NCBI RefSeq assembly: GCF_001704275.1
Contig: NZ_CP011533.1
Coordinates: 9,734,001-9,798,000, forward strand
Source: Streptomyces noursei ATCC 11455
GTDB lineage: Bacteria; Actinomycetota; Actinomycetes; Streptomycetales; Streptomycetaceae
DNA: 64,000 bases
Reading direction: 5' to 3'
Notes under the pieces: model-generated
Told to the model about the DNA's origin: nothing
The model's database searches: none
The model's input: only the letters and a program-made list of their open reading frames with translations
Shown here: positions 1-7,467 of the stretch, one piece after another
How the letters are laid out: every line of letters starts with the position of its first letter
Position numbering within the stretch: position 1 is the first letter of the stretch
Made by a program: the position numbers and the translations under genes

Positions 1-391
1 GGCCCGTCGCGACCTGAGTGATCTGCAGCCCGGGAACGCCCGGCAGCAGCGACAAGGCACGCCCCGTGACCTCGATACGGACACGCTCCCCGGTGCCGGC
101 CGCCTGAACCGTGGCGCCGGTGAGCAGATCCCCGGCGGTCCGGTCCAGCACCGAGCGGGCACGCTCCTGCCCCTGGCCGAGCGTGGCGTGGTAACTCCGT
201 GCGGCGGCAGCGCCTTCACGTGCAGCGGTCAGCGCGATGCCGCGCGCCAGGAACCACAGCCCCGCCTGCACCACGGCGAGGGTCAGCACGATGATGGCCG
301 GCAGCACGATCGCCATCTGCACCGATGCCTCCCCCTGATCCCGCCGCCACCACCTTCCTCGGCCATCGCTGTTTCCCCCGCTGCCGGGCAT
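1..391 (-). CDS. TadE-like pilus assembly protein (partial)
   Basis: The gene runs off the left edge, so about 130 codons are present. A charged N-terminus (ending RRDQGEAS) is followed by one hydrophobic helix at about residues 26-47 (starting MAIVLPAIIV) and a soluble domain. This is the layout of TadE-type pseudopilins of Tad/Flp systems: a short cytoplasmic tail, one membrane anchor and an extracytoplasmic domain. The ATG at 391 lies 3 nt after the stop of the pilin-like gene, in the same tad-type operon. The C-terminus is not visible, so TadE cannot be told from TadF or TadG-like proteins by length. Confidence 0.7.
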   Translation of the reverse strand, partial: MPGSGGNSDGRGRWWRRDQGEASVQMAIVLPAIIVLTLAVVQAGLWFLARGIALTAAREGAAAARSYHATLGQGQERARSVLDRTAGDLLTGATVQAAGTGERVRIEVTGRALSLLPGVPGLQITQVATG

Positions 392-394
392 GGT

Positions 395-601
395 TCACAC
401 GCCCCCCAGCTTGCCGTCGTACTTCTTGACCACCGCGGCGATGGTGCCAGCGATCACGATCGCTCCACCAATGGCGGCAGCCCAGATGATGACGGTGGTG
501 ATGCTGATGTCCCCGCGATCGGGCTGTGCCAGCGACTTGGCCATCCGCTCGCGGTAGTCGGCAGCCCACACAGAGGCGCGCGCCACCAGTTTGGTCAACA
601 T
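395..601 (-). CDS. Flp-type pilin-like small membrane protein
   Basis: A 68-residue protein with an amphipathic N-terminal half (MLTKLVARAS...) and one strong membrane segment at about residues 35-59 (ITTVIIWAAAIGG...). It sits between the TadC-like and TadE-like genes, where streptomycete tad loci carry a small Flp/pilin-like protein. I see no typical Flp prepilin cleavage motif with a following Glu-Tyr, so the pilin role rests on size, topology and context. A purine-rich stretch (GAAGGGAGAA) lies before the ATG. No prepilin peptidase gene is seen in the window. Confidence 0.65.
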   Translation of the reverse strand: MLTKLVARASVWAADYRERMAKSLAQPDRGDISITTVIIWAAAIGGAIVIAGTIAAVVKKYDGKLGGV

Positions 602-621
602 GACGTTCTCCCTTCGACGAG

Positions 622-1500
622 TCAGGTAGCGACGATGCGGATGACGGCCGGGAAGGCGAGAAGCAGCATGACCAGCACAGCGAGCAGGGCACCGGGAGCG
701 GTCATCTTCTCGCTGTCGGCATTGGCCTCGGCCGCCTGCGCCTCCAACAGTTCGGTACGCAACGCCCGGGCTCGACCGCGCAGCGTGGAGTAGACGGCCG
801 CACCGTCGTCGCTGGACTGCCGCATGATGTCGGCGACGTCGCTCAGCACGGGCAGACCCAACTCCTCGGTCATGTCGGCCAACGCCTGCCATGGCGCGAT
901 CTTGTCGATCCGGGCGCGCGCCAGCGCCTGCCCGATCCGCTGGAACGCCCATCCCTCACCGACACCCGCGGCCTGTTCCAGGGCCTCGGTCGGCCCGGCG
1001 TCCCCGGCCCGCTTGAGCGCAACCAGGTCCAGGTAGGCCGCCATAGCATGGGCGAACTCCTCCCGAGCCCGCTTCGCCTGGTCCCGCACCGACAGGTCGG
1101 GAACGAACCACAACACCGCTGCCGCAGCCAGCCCCGCCGCGGTCGGCACGACAAAGGGGACGCCGCCGCCAAGAAACATCCACGGCAACAGCGCCACCGA
1201 CGGCAGCAGCAGTCCCAGTACCGCCATGCCCACCTTCAGCACCACGAACCGCTCGGGGGCCTGCTGCAACAGCAACAGGTTCCGGGTAGGGATGCTCACC
1301 CCCGGCACGTGACGCAGACGCTGCAGCACCCACCGCCCGACCGCTTCATCCCGACTGGCCGCAGCCGCAACCGCGACACCCCCTGACGCACGGCGCAACG
1401 ACTGTTCCAAGGACGGCTGCACCCTGCCCAGTTCACCGACCAGCAGCGCGAGACCACCACCCGCGGCAACGCCCGCTATGACGCCAGGCACCACGCTCAT
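622..1500 (-). CDS. TadC-like pilus platform protein (T2SS-F domain)
   Basis: A 292-residue protein with hydrophobic segments near the N-terminus (GVIAGVAAGGG), in the middle (VGMAVLGLLLPSVALL and PTAAGLAAAAVLW) and at the C-terminus (ALLAVLVMLLLAFPAVI). Between them lies a cytoplasmic domain with the T2SS-F signature style (YLDLVALKRAGD, ALARARIDKIAPWQAL). T2SS-F/TadC proteins form the inner-membrane platform driven by the TadA ATPase. The ATG overlaps the TadB-like stop codon by 4 nt, so the two are translationally coupled. Assignment to TadC rather than TadB comes from gene order. Confidence 0.8.
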   Translation of the reverse strand: MSVVPGVIAGVAAGGGLALLVGELGRVQPSLEQSLRRASGGVAVAAAASRDEAVGRWVLQRLRHVPGVSIPTRNLLLLQQAPERFVVLKVGMAVLGLLLPSVALLPWMFLGGGVPFVVPTAAGLAAAAVLWFVPDLSVRDQAKRAREEFAHAMAAYLDLVALKRAGDAGPTEALEQAAGVGEGWAFQRIGQALARARIDKIAPWQALADMTEELGLPVLSDVADIMRQSSDDGAAVYSTLRGRARALRTELLEAQAAEANADSEKMTAPGALLAVLVMLLLAFPAVIRIVAT

Positions 1501-2426
1501 CGCACCCTCGCCCCCACCGCGTCCACAGCCCCTGTGGTCGACATCTGACGGACACGACTGCGCGGATCAGCAACCAGGAAACGCGGCACGGGCCGGTGAT
1601 CGGCCAACGACCGCATCCACACCAACACCGCGACGAACCCGCCGCCCAATCCCGCCAACACCAACTGGCCCAGCACGCTCCCGTACGGGGCCGTGTAGTC
1701 GGGCACCAGGAACCCGGCGGCGACTATGCCGAGCGTCATGATCGTCATCCACCGGACCGTGGTCCGCGGCTTGGCCCTGTCCGCCTCGATCGTCCGACGG
1801 CGTGCGACTTCTTCTCGCACCGACTCGGCCATGTCCTCCAACGACCGGGCCAGCCCCGGTCCCCGACTGGCTGCCGACAGCAGCAGTGCGGCCGCCACCT
1901 TGTCGGCCGTGACGTCGTTCACCTCGGCGGCGAACTGCCGCAGGGCCTCCTGCGGGCGCCACCCCACCTGCAGCCGGTCAGCCAGATCCGTGATCTGATC
2001 CTCCAGGCCCTTCGGGGGGTTCTTCCTTGTGGAGGCCAGGGCCTGCTCCAACCCCATGCCCAACTGCAGTGCGTTCGCGCACCGTTGGCACCACTCGCCC
2101 AGCCCTTCGAGCTGCTTGATCCGGGTGCCCGCGTACCTCGTCGGCGACAGCAGCCAGGGCACCCCGACCACCGCCACCGCCAACAACGCCGCCACCGCGA
2201 ACACACCACTGACCAGCCACACCGCCACCCCCAAGACCGCGGCCGCGATCCACCGGGAACGGCGCTTGCGCTGCTCGCCCGCCGGCAGGGAAGCCACTCG
2301 ATCAGCACGCCAGCGCCGCCACCACCCCACCGAAGGGGGCTGCTGTGTCCCCACGAGGCCGGCCACCACACCCACCAGCCCCGCGGGCACCGCCATCGCG
2401 CACACCATCACCCACACCAGCGTCAC
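1497..2426 (-). CDS. TadB-like pilus platform protein (T2SS-F domain)
   Basis: A 309-residue protein starting at a GTG that overlaps the TadA stop (GTGA). Two hydrophobic segments lie at the N-terminus, a third follows a basic stretch, and two lie near the C-terminus (WMTIMTLGIVAAG and VLAGLGGGFVAVLVW). The central cytoplasmic domain has the F-domain pattern (LGEWCQRCANALQLGMG, LADRLQVGWRPQEAL). Such proteins pair with TadC as the membrane platform of the pilus or secretion machine. The next gene overlaps its stop, and the order A-B-C matches actinobacterial tad loci. Confidence 0.8.
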   Translation of the reverse strand: MTLVWVMVCAMAVPAGLVGVVAGLVGTQQPPSVGWWRRWRADRVASLPAGEQRKRRSRWIAAAVLGVAVWLVSGVFAVAALLAVAVVGVPWLLSPTRYAGTRIKQLEGLGEWCQRCANALQLGMGLEQALASTRKNPPKGLEDQITDLADRLQVGWRPQEALRQFAAEVNDVTADKVAAALLLSAASRGPGLARSLEDMAESVREEVARRRTIEADRAKPRTTVRWMTIMTLGIVAAGFLVPDYTAPYGSVLGQLVLAGLGGGFVAVLVWMRSLADHRPVPRFLVADPRSRVRQMSTTGAVDAVGARVR

Positions 2427-3967
2427 CGCGACCCCACCTTCAGCTCCAGCGGTCGCTCCCATGTGCCATACCGGTCACTCAGATGAAGCGAGGAGAACCC
2501 CACGCGGCGCAGATCATCGATACACGCCGGATATCGCTGCGGCACGGCACGGAGCTCACCCATCTCCACATCAGGCCCGAAGATCACGTTCGTGGCCGGC
2601 CGGCCACTCTCACCCAGACCCGCTACCTCCAGCACGTGACTGACGTACCGGTGCCGACGCCCACCGATCTTCGTCTCGTCCGTCATCGACACGAACACGA
2701 CGAAGTCCAATCCGTTGGCCGCCTGCCGGTAGGCCAACGCCTCCGAACGGTTGCTTCCTGCCTCCAGATACAGCTCGGCGATCCGATCGAACACCAACTG
2801 CGGGCTGGTGGCATGCAGCGTGCACAGGTTGCCGCCCTGACCATTGGTCATCGCCTGCATCATCGCGGTGACCTCTGGACCACGAACCTCACCGACCACG
2901 ATCCGCGACAGCGACATCCGCAACGCCCAGTACATGAGGTCCAACATGGTGATCTCACCCACCGGCCGGCCATCGGGTCCCCGCTCGCCGTTGGATTCCC
3001 GGGCCTCCAGCGGCACGACCTGCCGGAAGTAGTCATTGGTGTGTGCCCACAGCTCGAATTCACTCTCGATCGTGGCGAACCGCTCATCGCGATCAAACTG
3101 CCGCAGCATCGCCCGCATAAGCGACGTTTTCCCCGCCCGCTGAGGCCCCACGATCATCACGTTCTTCGACGCGTCCACACACGCCGCCAAAAAGGCCCGC
3201 AGCGGCTCGCTGATCATCCCCAGCCGCACCATGTCCACCAAGTCAGCGTCCTCGACACCATGGCGCCGGATCGTCACGTACGTCCGCTCACCGCTCACCC
3301 CGGTCACCGCCTGCAGACGCGACCCGTCCGCCAACCGCAACGCCAGCGACGGACTGGCGGTGGAGATTGACCGCTCCCCGTGTCCGCCCTCGGTGTTACG
3401 CGCCAGATCCCGCAGCAGCTCCAGAAGTTCTTCCTCCGAGTCGGCCACCGGCGCCGCCTGCACCAGCGGCCCCTCCCCGCGGTCCAGCCACACCTGGTCG
3501 TGCCCGTTGATGAGGATGTCTTCGACGTCCCGACGCTCCAAGTACCGTTGTAGACGTCCGGCCCGGTGCAGCGCGTCGAACACGGCCTGGGCCATCGCCG
3601 CGTCCTCAGCCGGCGAGGGACCCACCCCGTGGCGGGCCGCCACGCCATCCGACCACAACGCCACCGCCTCATTGATCCACCCCCGGCTACGCTGCTCCAG
3701 CGACGCACGGCTCACCGGCCCGGAAGCCGACTGGCGCCACCGATGGATCTGCTTGGCGACCTGGCGCTTGATCTCCCCAACCACTTGGTAGTCGAGGTGA
3801 ACCTGCGGAACCTCCCCCAACACCGCACCCACAGCGTCGCCAGGTGCTGCGCCGATACGCGTCGGCGTTCCACCGGCCAGCGGGCCGGGACCCTCCACCG
3901 GCGTCACCGACGCCGGCCTCACGTCGCCAACACCTCCGTGGTGCGGGTGCAAAGGCTTACCCAGCAC
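2423..3967 (-). CDS. TadA/CpaF-family secretion ATPase
   Basis: A 514-residue hexameric-type secretion ATPase. Visible motifs are Walker A GPQRAGKT (about 274-281), an Asp-box-like TIESEFEL (299 on), Walker B RIVVGEVRGPE (355-365) and a His-box-like GGNLCTLHA (378-386). The N-terminal domain contains VEDILINGHDQVWLDR, the family pattern before the catalytic core. The protein powers pilus assembly or substrate transfer from the cytoplasmic face. The GTG at 3967 was chosen because a GGGGGAGGG stretch lies just before it. It overlaps the TadZ-like gene by 11 nt. VirB11-type ATPases are relatives, but the TadB/C neighbours favour TadA. Confidence 0.9.
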   Translation of the reverse strand: MLGKPLHPHHGGVGDVRPASVTPVEGPGPLAGGTPTRIGAAPGDAVGAVLGEVPQVHLDYQVVGEIKRQVAKQIHRWRQSASGPVSRASLEQRSRGWINEAVALWSDGVAARHGVGPSPAEDAAMAQAVFDALHRAGRLQRYLERRDVEDILINGHDQVWLDRGEGPLVQAAPVADSEEELLELLRDLARNTEGGHGERSISTASPSLALRLADGSRLQAVTGVSGERTYVTIRRHGVEDADLVDMVRLGMISEPLRAFLAACVDASKNVMIVGPQRAGKTSLMRAMLRQFDRDERFATIESEFELWAHTNDYFRQVVPLEARESNGERGPDGRPVGEITMLDLMYWALRMSLSRIVVGEVRGPEVTAMMQAMTNGQGGNLCTLHATSPQLVFDRIAELYLEAGSNRSEALAYRQAANGLDFVVFVSMTDETKIGGRRHRYVSHVLEVAGLGESGRPATNVIFGPDVEMGELRAVPQRYPACIDDLRRVGFSSLHLSDRYGTWERPLELKVGSR

Positions 3968-4757
3968 GGCCCTCCCCCTCCCGCACCGCTGCCGGCGCAA
4001 GCCGCGAGCGGCGCAGCATCGCCCGCTGCAGCAGCGGGGTGGACGCCCCGTTCGCCGCCCGCATCAGCGCACTGCGCGCAAAGGTCCGCGGGGCCGGTGC
4101 ACCATCGGACAGCACCCGGGCCAACTCCGGCTGGTACGGCAATCTGGCCACCACCGGCGTGCGCAACGCCCGCTCCACCTCGCGTGTCCCATAGGGGCCG
4201 GAGCCCACCAGCAGTACACCCAGCTCGCCAAACTGCTCGCGCAGTGCCTCCAGCCGGGACCGGGCAGCCTGCACGCCCCGCAGCGTCGAGCGTGCGACGA
4301 CCACCAACAGGTCAGCCTGCTGGGCCAGCACACCGCTCGGCCCGAACGCCCCCCGCCGGCCCAGGTCGACCAGCACATCGTGCTGCGCTTCCTGCTCGAT
4401 GCGGCCGAACAATGCCGCCAGCCGCGCCCAGGCAGGAGCCATGGCCGCCGCCTGCGCGGGATCGGTCAGCCCGGGCAGGATGAGCCGGTCCTGGCTGACC
4501 TCATCCATGACGATCAACTGACGCCAGAACGTGTCCTCGATGTCCCCGCGCCGCGCGGCCACCGACAGATGCCGCATCCCGTACTCATCACCCAGCGAGC
4601 CCTGCAACATCCCATAGAGCACCGACCCACCGTCGGGGTCGCACTCGGCCAGCACCATCCGCCGGCCCTGCATCAGCGGCCAGGACAGCAAAAGCGCTAG
4701 GGACGACGTCGTCACCCCGGGGGAACCGCTACAGCCGGCCAACGCGATCACAGGCAT
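3957..4757 (-). CDS. TadZ/CpaE-like atypical ParA-type protein
   Basis: A 266-residue MinD/ParA-fold protein that would place the pilus machinery at the membrane. It opens with VIALAGCSGSPGVTTSSLAL, the position of the deviant Walker A. The usual GKT lysine is replaced (GSPGVTT), so ATP hydrolysis is doubtful. Later strands fit the fold: MVLAECDPDGG, HDVLVDLGRRG, ADLLVVVARST and GVLLVGSGPYG. The ATG at 4757 follows the SAF gene stop by 2 nt. Streptomyces annotations often call such genes ATP/GTP-binding protein; the tad neighbours make TadZ/CpaE the best reading. Confidence 0.75.
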   Translation of the reverse strand: MPVIALAGCSGSPGVTTSSLALLLSWPLMQGRRMVLAECDPDGGSVLYGMLQGSLGDEYGMRHLSVAARRGDIEDTFWRQLIVMDEVSQDRLILPGLTDPAQAAAMAPAWARLAALFGRIEQEAQHDVLVDLGRRGAFGPSGVLAQQADLLVVVARSTLRGVQAARSRLEALREQFGELGVLLVGSGPYGTREVERALRTPVVARLPYQPELARVLSDGAPAPRTFARSALMRAANGASTPLLQRAMLRRSRLAPAAVREGEGRAG

Positions 4758-4759
4758 CG

Positions 4760-5464
4760 TCAGGCCCCATCGCCTGGAGCATTGACCAAAATCCGCGCGT
4801 TTCCCGAGGAAACCCACCCCGCCAGTCGGGGCCCGTCCACCGACGCGACGGCGACATCGACCACCACCGCACCCGTACCGGGAGCCGGAGCGCCCACCTG
4901 TACCACTCGCGCGGAGATGGGCTGACCATCCGCTTGAGCTCCTGGCGTTTTGGCCGGCTGGTTCTCACCGGGCACTTGCACGATCTGCACCTGTGCACCG
5001 GGGAATAGGAAGGTGCCCGAGCTGGCCGGGACCTGCTCAGGCTTGAGGCCGACCGGCACCAGTTGCTCTCCCGACTTCAGCAACGTCGCGGTCGTCACCT
5101 GCGAAGAGGAAAGCAAGCTGCCCGGCGTCAAAGCCGCGGCGGCGCGTTTGCCGACCACGGAGCCCCGGTCACGGGAGGGGACGGCTCTGATCGATGGATC
5201 GAGTGCCACCGATGCCTCACCCAGGTCAGCATCGGTGATGGTCGCGCCCACCGGGATGTGTCGCACGACGGTCAACACCGGTGTGCGCTGCCCGTTGTGC
5301 AGGTACAGCATCGACCCGCCCACGCCGCCGCCGGCGATCAGCACCACACCCAACGCGATCACGCCGGGCCGACGACGGCGCGGGCCCACGCGAGGCGGCG
5401 CCACCGGTCGCGCACGCTCAAGGCCAGAGACGTCCCCGTCAGACGCCGCCTCGTTCTTGCTCAC
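4760..5464 (-). CDS. SAF-domain protein (RcpC/CpaB-like)
   Basis: A 234-residue protein with a charged N-terminus, one membrane helix (GVIALGVVLIAGGGVGG, about 37-53) and an extracytoplasmic SAF domain (VRHIPVGATITDADLGEASV ... LTPGSLLSSSQV). CpaB/RcpC proteins carry this domain and help assemble Flp pili at the cell surface. The GTG at 5464 is preceded by GAGGAGGTG at good spacing, which excludes the longer open frame upstream. It lies 11 nt after the preceding secreted-protein gene and is followed immediately by the TadZ-like gene. Confidence 0.75.
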   Translation of the reverse strand: MSKNEAASDGDVSGLERARPVAPPRVGPRRRRPGVIALGVVLIAGGGVGGSMLYLHNGQRTPVLTVVRHIPVGATITDADLGEASVALDPSIRAVPSRDRGSVVGKRAAAALTPGSLLSSSQVTTATLLKSGEQLVPVGLKPEQVPASSGTFLFPGAQVQIVQVPGENQPAKTPGAQADGQPISARVVQVGAPAPGTGAVVVDVAVASVDGPRLAGWVSSGNARILVNAPGDGA

Positions 5465-5475
5465 CCGCACCTCCT

Positions 5476-6351
5476 CTATCCGAGTGCCTGGAGTTCGCCG
5501 ACCGATATGTGCACCTGCGAGCTTCGCTCCACGGTGAATTGGCCCTGCTGACCGGCGCCGGTCCAATCGACCTCCCACTGCGAGGTCGCGGAGACCGCGT
5601 ACGTCGACCCGCTGTGGTCCGCCGATGTGCGGCTGTAGACGTGGCCGCAGTCCGGTGAGGTCTTCCTCCCGTGACTCGGCTCGTAGACGGCACCCGGACC
5701 CGGGCACGAGACAGTCGTGCCATCTCCCATCGCCCAACGGACGCTGGTGACGCGGGCGGTAGCTTTCACCGTCACAGCGCCGGCCGTCGCACTGGCCGAG
5801 TTCGGACCGAACGTGGTCGGTGAGACGCCTACGTGCATCCACATCGGCATCCCGACCAGGTACCTCCGGTCCGCTGCTGGACTTTGGATGTCTGGACCGG
5901 TCAGCCTCATCCGGTCAACGGCCTGGCGCGCCAAGACCTCGGGATCCACGGCGCGGGCAGGCGGCGGCGTAGCTGCCCAGAATGTAGGGCCCGGAGCGAA
6001 CACACCAGGGGCCAGGTAGGCCGCGCCCGAGGTGTGCGGGCACACCCGCATGTACACCGCCCCGTCTCCTGGCCGGTGACCTTCCCACAGGGGGCTCCAC
6101 ACCGGGGGCTGCGGAGACAGCCGCTGGTTCCAGCACACCTCAGGAGGCGCAACAGCTCCCTTCGCAGAGCGCGCCGTGGCCGACGGGCCACCGTCGGTGC
6201 CTCCGCTCCCAGGGTTTCCCGGCGAGGCAGCCCTGAGACAGACCCATTGGGCCCCACACAGCCCGGCAGCACCATCATCGGCAGCCGCAACCGCCGGGAT
6301 CGACGCTCCGATCATGCCGGCAGCGAGCACCGCGCCCAGGCGCCGCCACAT
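5476..6351 (-). CDS. Secreted protein of the tad operon, unknown function
   Basis: A 291-residue protein with a clear signal peptide (WRRLGAVLAAGMIGASIPAVAAA). The C-terminal third reads as a beta-sandwich, possibly PKD-like: VTVKATARVTSVRWAMGDGT, then a Cys-containing segment SPDCGHVYSR, then repeated Tyr/Trp strands. Paired cysteines near the mature N-terminus (LCGAQWVC) could form a disulfide. The ATG overlaps the lipoprotein stop (TGATG), so it belongs to the same transcript. An exported accessory role in the pilus is inferred from position only. Confidence 0.6.
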   Translation of the reverse strand: MWRRLGAVLAAGMIGASIPAVAAADDGAAGLCGAQWVCLRAASPGNPGSGGTDGGPSATARSAKGAVAPPEVCWNQRLSPQPPVWSPLWEGHRPGDGAVYMRVCPHTSGAAYLAPGVFAPGPTFWAATPPPARAVDPEVLARQAVDRMRLTGPDIQSPAADRRYLVGMPMWMHVGVSPTTFGPNSASATAGAVTVKATARVTSVRWAMGDGTTVSCPGPGAVYEPSHGRKTSPDCGHVYSRTSADHSGSTYAVSATSQWEVDWTGAGQQGQFTVERSSQVHISVGELQALG

Positions 6352-6965
6352 CAGCACGGCTTCCTCTGTGGATCAGGAGCCAGCTGGGTCACCATCCACC
6401 GCTGCCCCCACTTCTGCACCGTAGCTGTCGCGATGTAGCGCTTGAGAACGCCCTTGGATATGGGCACCGGCTTGCCGTCATCTGTCATCAGCTTCCACCC
6501 TGAGACGTCCAAGCAATCCGTGACCTTCGCGTCCGGGATCTTCTGGTTGACATTGATCGACGTGACCGTGGGATTGTGCGTCGGCTCGCCCTGCACTACC
6601 TGGTGCCTGGCCTTGAGGCGTTGGAGGTCGCCCATCGCCTGTGCAAGGGCGCCTGCTGTCGCGTACTTCTGGAGATCCGTACCCGCATCGCTGGCCCTGG
6701 CATACGCCTTGACCTGCGCGTTCCACAACGCCCGGTACGACGCCAGCACGGCCGCCCGCGCAATCTCCTGCTCCTGCAGATCGGTTTGCCCCGCCGTCGG
6801 TGCCGCGCTGATCGCGTGCGACGGCGTTGAGGTGGCGCGGCTGTGGGACGGATCGCTCGTGCCGCCGCATGCGGCCAATGCCACCGCGGCACAGCCTACG
6901 AAGAATGCGGCCGACACCCGCCCAGGTATCCGTGACATCCCGTTCCGCGGAGTATTTCCGGCCAT
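6351..6965 (-). CDS. Lipoprotein, first gene of the tad-type operon
   Basis: About 204 residues. The N-terminal hydrophobic stretch ends in a lipobox, VALAACGG, so the Cys would be lipidated and the protein anchored outside the membrane. The mature part (starting TSDPSHSRATST) has a Ser/Thr-rich linker and a domain with many Gln/Ala helices that ends in a conserved-looking WMVTQLAPDPQRKPC. The ATG at 6965 has GGGAGG before it; an ATG at 7064 in the same frame lacks this. Function not recognised. It leads the tad block, so the operon promoter should lie in 6,966-7,200. Confidence 0.6.
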   Translation of the reverse strand: MAGNTPRNGMSRIPGRVSAAFFVGCAAVALAACGGTSDPSHSRATSTPSHAISAAPTAGQTDLQEQEIARAAVLASYRALWNAQVKAYARASDAGTDLQKYATAGALAQAMGDLQRLKARHQVVQGEPTHNPTVTSINVNQKIPDAKVTDCLDVSGWKLMTDDGKPVPISKGVLKRYIATATVQKWGQRWMVTQLAPDPQRKPC

Positions 6966-7467
6966 CTGGTTCCCTCCCATGGCCCCACCGTCCCCGGCGA
7001 AGCCAGCACGATCGACGGTCGATAAGGCGGAAGGCGGTGACGCCATCCGACGATTTTCCTTCACGGTAGCTGCGAAAATGTTCGGCGGCCAACTCGCATT
7101 TCGTTAGGTGAAAATGAGGCACGGCAGGCACCCCGGATGATGGCATGAGACCGGGCGCGCGGATTCTCATGCATCCTTGAATATTTCCCATCTCGGTGCT
7201 GTGGGGCCTGTATGCTCAGGTGCCCGGCGGGGAGTGTGACGGCTCCACGCCGGGCCATCCTGTTCGTCTTCCGGCTGCCTCAACGAGGCCAGTCGTCAGG
7301 ATTTTCCTTAGCCCGCTGGCGCTTCTGTCTCGGCATCATGCGAAGGCTTGCGCAACTCGCCCAAATTTGGACCCTCTTGATCACCTCGTGATCTGAAGTC
7401 TGGCCCGCCGACGCGTCGGAATCTCAGCGAGGCCAATACCTCCTGCCGGACGCTGTGCTGACACCTG
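6966..7467. other. Intergenic region before the tad-type operon
   Basis: Roughly 500 nt, visibly less GC-rich than its surroundings (for example TTGAATATTTCCC near 7,177). No open frame here has convincing codon use. It must hold the minus-strand promoter of the lipoprotein-led operon and the end of the VirD4-like transcript. The repeat array found upstream of the two type IV blocks is not present here, which suggests that the tad-type operon is controlled differently. Confidence 0.5.
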
